Under the pieces are notes generated by a model. It saw only the letters and a program-made list of their open reading frames with translations. It had not been told where the DNA came from and did not search any database. A stretch of DNA of 11,566 nucleotides from Gallionella sp. (GTDB taxonomy: Bacteria > Pseudomonadota > Gammaproteobacteria > Burkholderiales > Gallionellaceae). This document shows, piece by piece, positions 6,525 through 11,566 of the stretch. Positions within the stretch are counted from its first letter, which is position 1. Each line of letters opens with the position of its first letter. The position numbers and the translations under genes are program-made. The stretch is from positions 1-11,566 of the forward strand of contig JAUYGW010000285.1 in the NCBI GenBank assembly GCA_030690245.1, written 5' to 3'.

Positions 6525-6659
6525 ATGCTGCTACGCTTTGAGCGGATGAATTTGAACCGATTTTTAAAATGGATTGCAGGCAGCCCTGCTGCAAAAACCC
6601 CTTTGACTACTTCCAAGCACACCGAGTCTGTTGCGCGCAAGATGTTGCTCCGCTTTGAA
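6525..6659 (+). repeat. Imperfect duplication at the N-terminus of the cytochrome b paralogue
   Basis: The first 18 nt of the frame (6525-6542) and 6642-6659 match at 15 of 18 positions, and both encode MLLRFE. The similarity continues weakly (NLNRFL versus ILNKIF). The copies are 117 nt (39 codons) apart and in frame. The second copy aligns with the start of the paralogue's core (FLRLESGLNYIFG). Confidence 0.5.
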
Positions 6660-8121
6660 GGCATCCTGAACAAGATTTTCGGTAACGACCTCAACCCTTT
6701 CTACTATCTGGGCGCGCTGGGCTTCTTTTTTTTCTGGGTAGTCGCAGTCAGTGGCGCTTACCTCTACATCTTTTACGATACCGGCGTGGAAGATGCTTTC
6801 AAATCGGTCGAGTCCCTCACGCACGAACAACCGTATCTCGGCGGCATCATGCGCAGCCTGCACCGCTACGCCTCCGATGCGCTGATCGTGGTGATGATGC
6901 TGCACTTGTTGCGCGAATTCATCCTCGGGCGCTACCGTGGCGCGCGCTGGTTCGCATGGTTCACGGGGGTGCCGCTGATCTGGCTGATATTTGCCGCCGG
7001 CGTCAATGGTTACTGGATGCCCTGGGACACCCTGGCCCAATATTCCACCGTGGCTGCCATAGAATGGCTCGACTGGCTGCCGATATTCAACGAACCGATG
7101 TCGCCGGCTTTCATTTCCCAGGAAGTCCTCAATGATCGCTTTTTTTCGCTGATATCGTTCGCCCATGTGACCATCCCGGTGCTCATCCTGTTCCTGCTCT
7201 GGGTGCATATCATGCGCATCAGCTATCCCGTGGTTAATCCGAGGCGCGGGCTGGTGCTGGGGATGCTGCTGGCGTTGCTGGTTCTGGCATTGATCAAGCC
7301 GGCATTGAGCCAGGGTCCGGCAGATATGGGGATAGAGCCAAGCAATATCGGCATCGACTGGTTCTACCTGTTCATTTTTCCGCTGCAGGACAGTTGGTCG
7401 GCAGGCCGGGTATGGGCGCTGACAGTAGGAATCAGCGCGCTGCTTTGCGTGTTGCCGTGGCTGCCCGCCAGAAAAAAACAGGTACCGATAGCCGAAGTCA
7501 GCCTCAAGAATTGCAACGGATGCCGGCGCTGTGTCGCCGATTGTCCCTACGAGGCGGTGGTGACGCGCCCGCGCACCGACAGCCTGCGTTTCCAGGAAGA
7601 GGCGGTGGTCATAGCGGATCGCTGCGTCAGTTGCGGCATCTGCGCCGGCGCGTGCCCCTCATCGACCCCTTTCAGGAGCGATGAAGGATATGTGAGCGGA
7701 ATCGAAATGCCCTCCATGCCGATGGCCGGGTTGCGTGCTGCCATGACGAATGATCTGGCCAAGCTGAAAGGTGATGCGCGGGTCATGGTGTTCGGCTGCG
7801 ACAACGCGGCAGACATCGGGAAGCTGCGCGGCGAAGGCGTGGCCGTCATGAGCCTGCCGTGCTCGGCCATGTTGCCGCCGTCCTTCATCGAATATGCGCT
7901 GTTCGAGAATCAGGCCGACGGTGTATTTATCACCGGCTGCCGCGAGAACGACTGCTACCATCGGATGGGCGGGTTGTGGACGACACAGCGGCTGGCCAGG
8001 GAACGGGAACCGCGTCTGCGCGGCCGCGTCGAGCGCGAACGCGAGCGGATCGGGTTGTTCTGGGCGTCTTCTGCCGACTTCAGAGAATTGGCCAAGGAAC
8101 TGGAATCATTTCGTGCTGGCC

Positions 8122-8150
<29 letters not shown>
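6525..8150 (+). CDS. Cytochrome b - 2x[4Fe-4S] ferredoxin - MvhD-like fusion
   Basis: A paralogue of the cytochrome b encoded at 2213-4147, with a different cytosolic tail (541 residues from ATG 6525). The bis-heme part spans about 40-315, with ligands H113/H127 and H214/H228 (both H-x13-H), NGYWMPWD (161-168), and DWFY (278-281) in place of PEWY. It is followed by two classical [4Fe-4S] motifs: C330, C333, C336, C340-P and C367, C370, C373, C377-P. Residues about 418-500 resemble MvhD/FlpD, the hydrogenase iron-sulfur subunit that passes electrons to HdrA-type flavoproteins: C425, C446 (SLPCSAM) and C471/C477 (TGCRENDC). The usual second Cys of the first MvhD CxxC is absent (CDNA). The tail should lie in the cytosol. 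A soluble Hdr-like or ferredoxin partner is inferred; none is encoded here. The start is uncertain: ATG 6525 and ATG 6546 lack a good ribosome binding site, and ATG 6642 matches where the cytochrome b core begins. The 3' end overlaps mfd by 29 nt. Confidence 0.9.

Positions 8151-11566
<3,416 letters not shown>

Overview
The window looks like a piece of a chromosome from a respiratory, quinone-using Gram-negative bacterium. I favour a betaproteobacterium (Nitrosomonadales-like), judged only from the character of the CyoE, Mfd and cytochrome proteins; no rRNA gene or taxonomic marker is present, so this is tentative. Base composition rises from a fairly AT-rich left end to a GC-rich right end.

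Left part (1-2152): 1-179 is a leader holding several short inverted repeats. It precedes cyoE (heme O synthase, 180-1043), which ends in a clear intrinsic terminator. A SCO/SenC-type protein with a membrane segment at each end follows (1244-2152).

Centre (2213-6094): a tightly packed set of three genes joined by 8-nt and 4-nt overlaps. The first fuses a bis-heme cytochrome b (bc1/b6 type) to a plant-type [2Fe-2S] domain and an FAD/NAD(P) reductase. The second is a small membrane-anchored protein of unknown family with two cysteines. The third is a 12-helix heme-copper-oxidase subunit I homologue that keeps the heme histidines but lacks the CuB His pair and the usual active-site Tyr.

Right of centre (6095-8150): a non-coding strip, a small two-helix membrane protein on the minus strand (6295-6483), then a paralogue of the cytochrome b (6525-8150). 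This paralogue carries two [4Fe-4S] motifs and an MvhD/FlpD-like C-terminal domain in place of the flavin reductase.

Right end (8122-11566, minus strand): mfd, the transcription-repair coupling factor. Its 3' end overlaps the cytochrome b paralogue tail-to-tail, and its first codons lie beyond the window. A 46-bp GC-rich palindrome (REP-like) is embedded in frame in mfd.

Possible system: two paralogous membrane cytochromes b, each with a different cytosolic redox module (flavin/NAD(P) versus ferredoxin/MvhD), sit beside an oxidase-like diheme subunit that probably has no CuB. No CuA subunit, Rieske protein or c-type cytochrome is encoded here. I infer a membrane complex exchanging electrons between the quinone pool and soluble carriers (NAD(P)H and a ferredoxin- or Hdr-like partner). 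The direction of flow and the role of the oxidase-like subunit cannot be read from the sequence.
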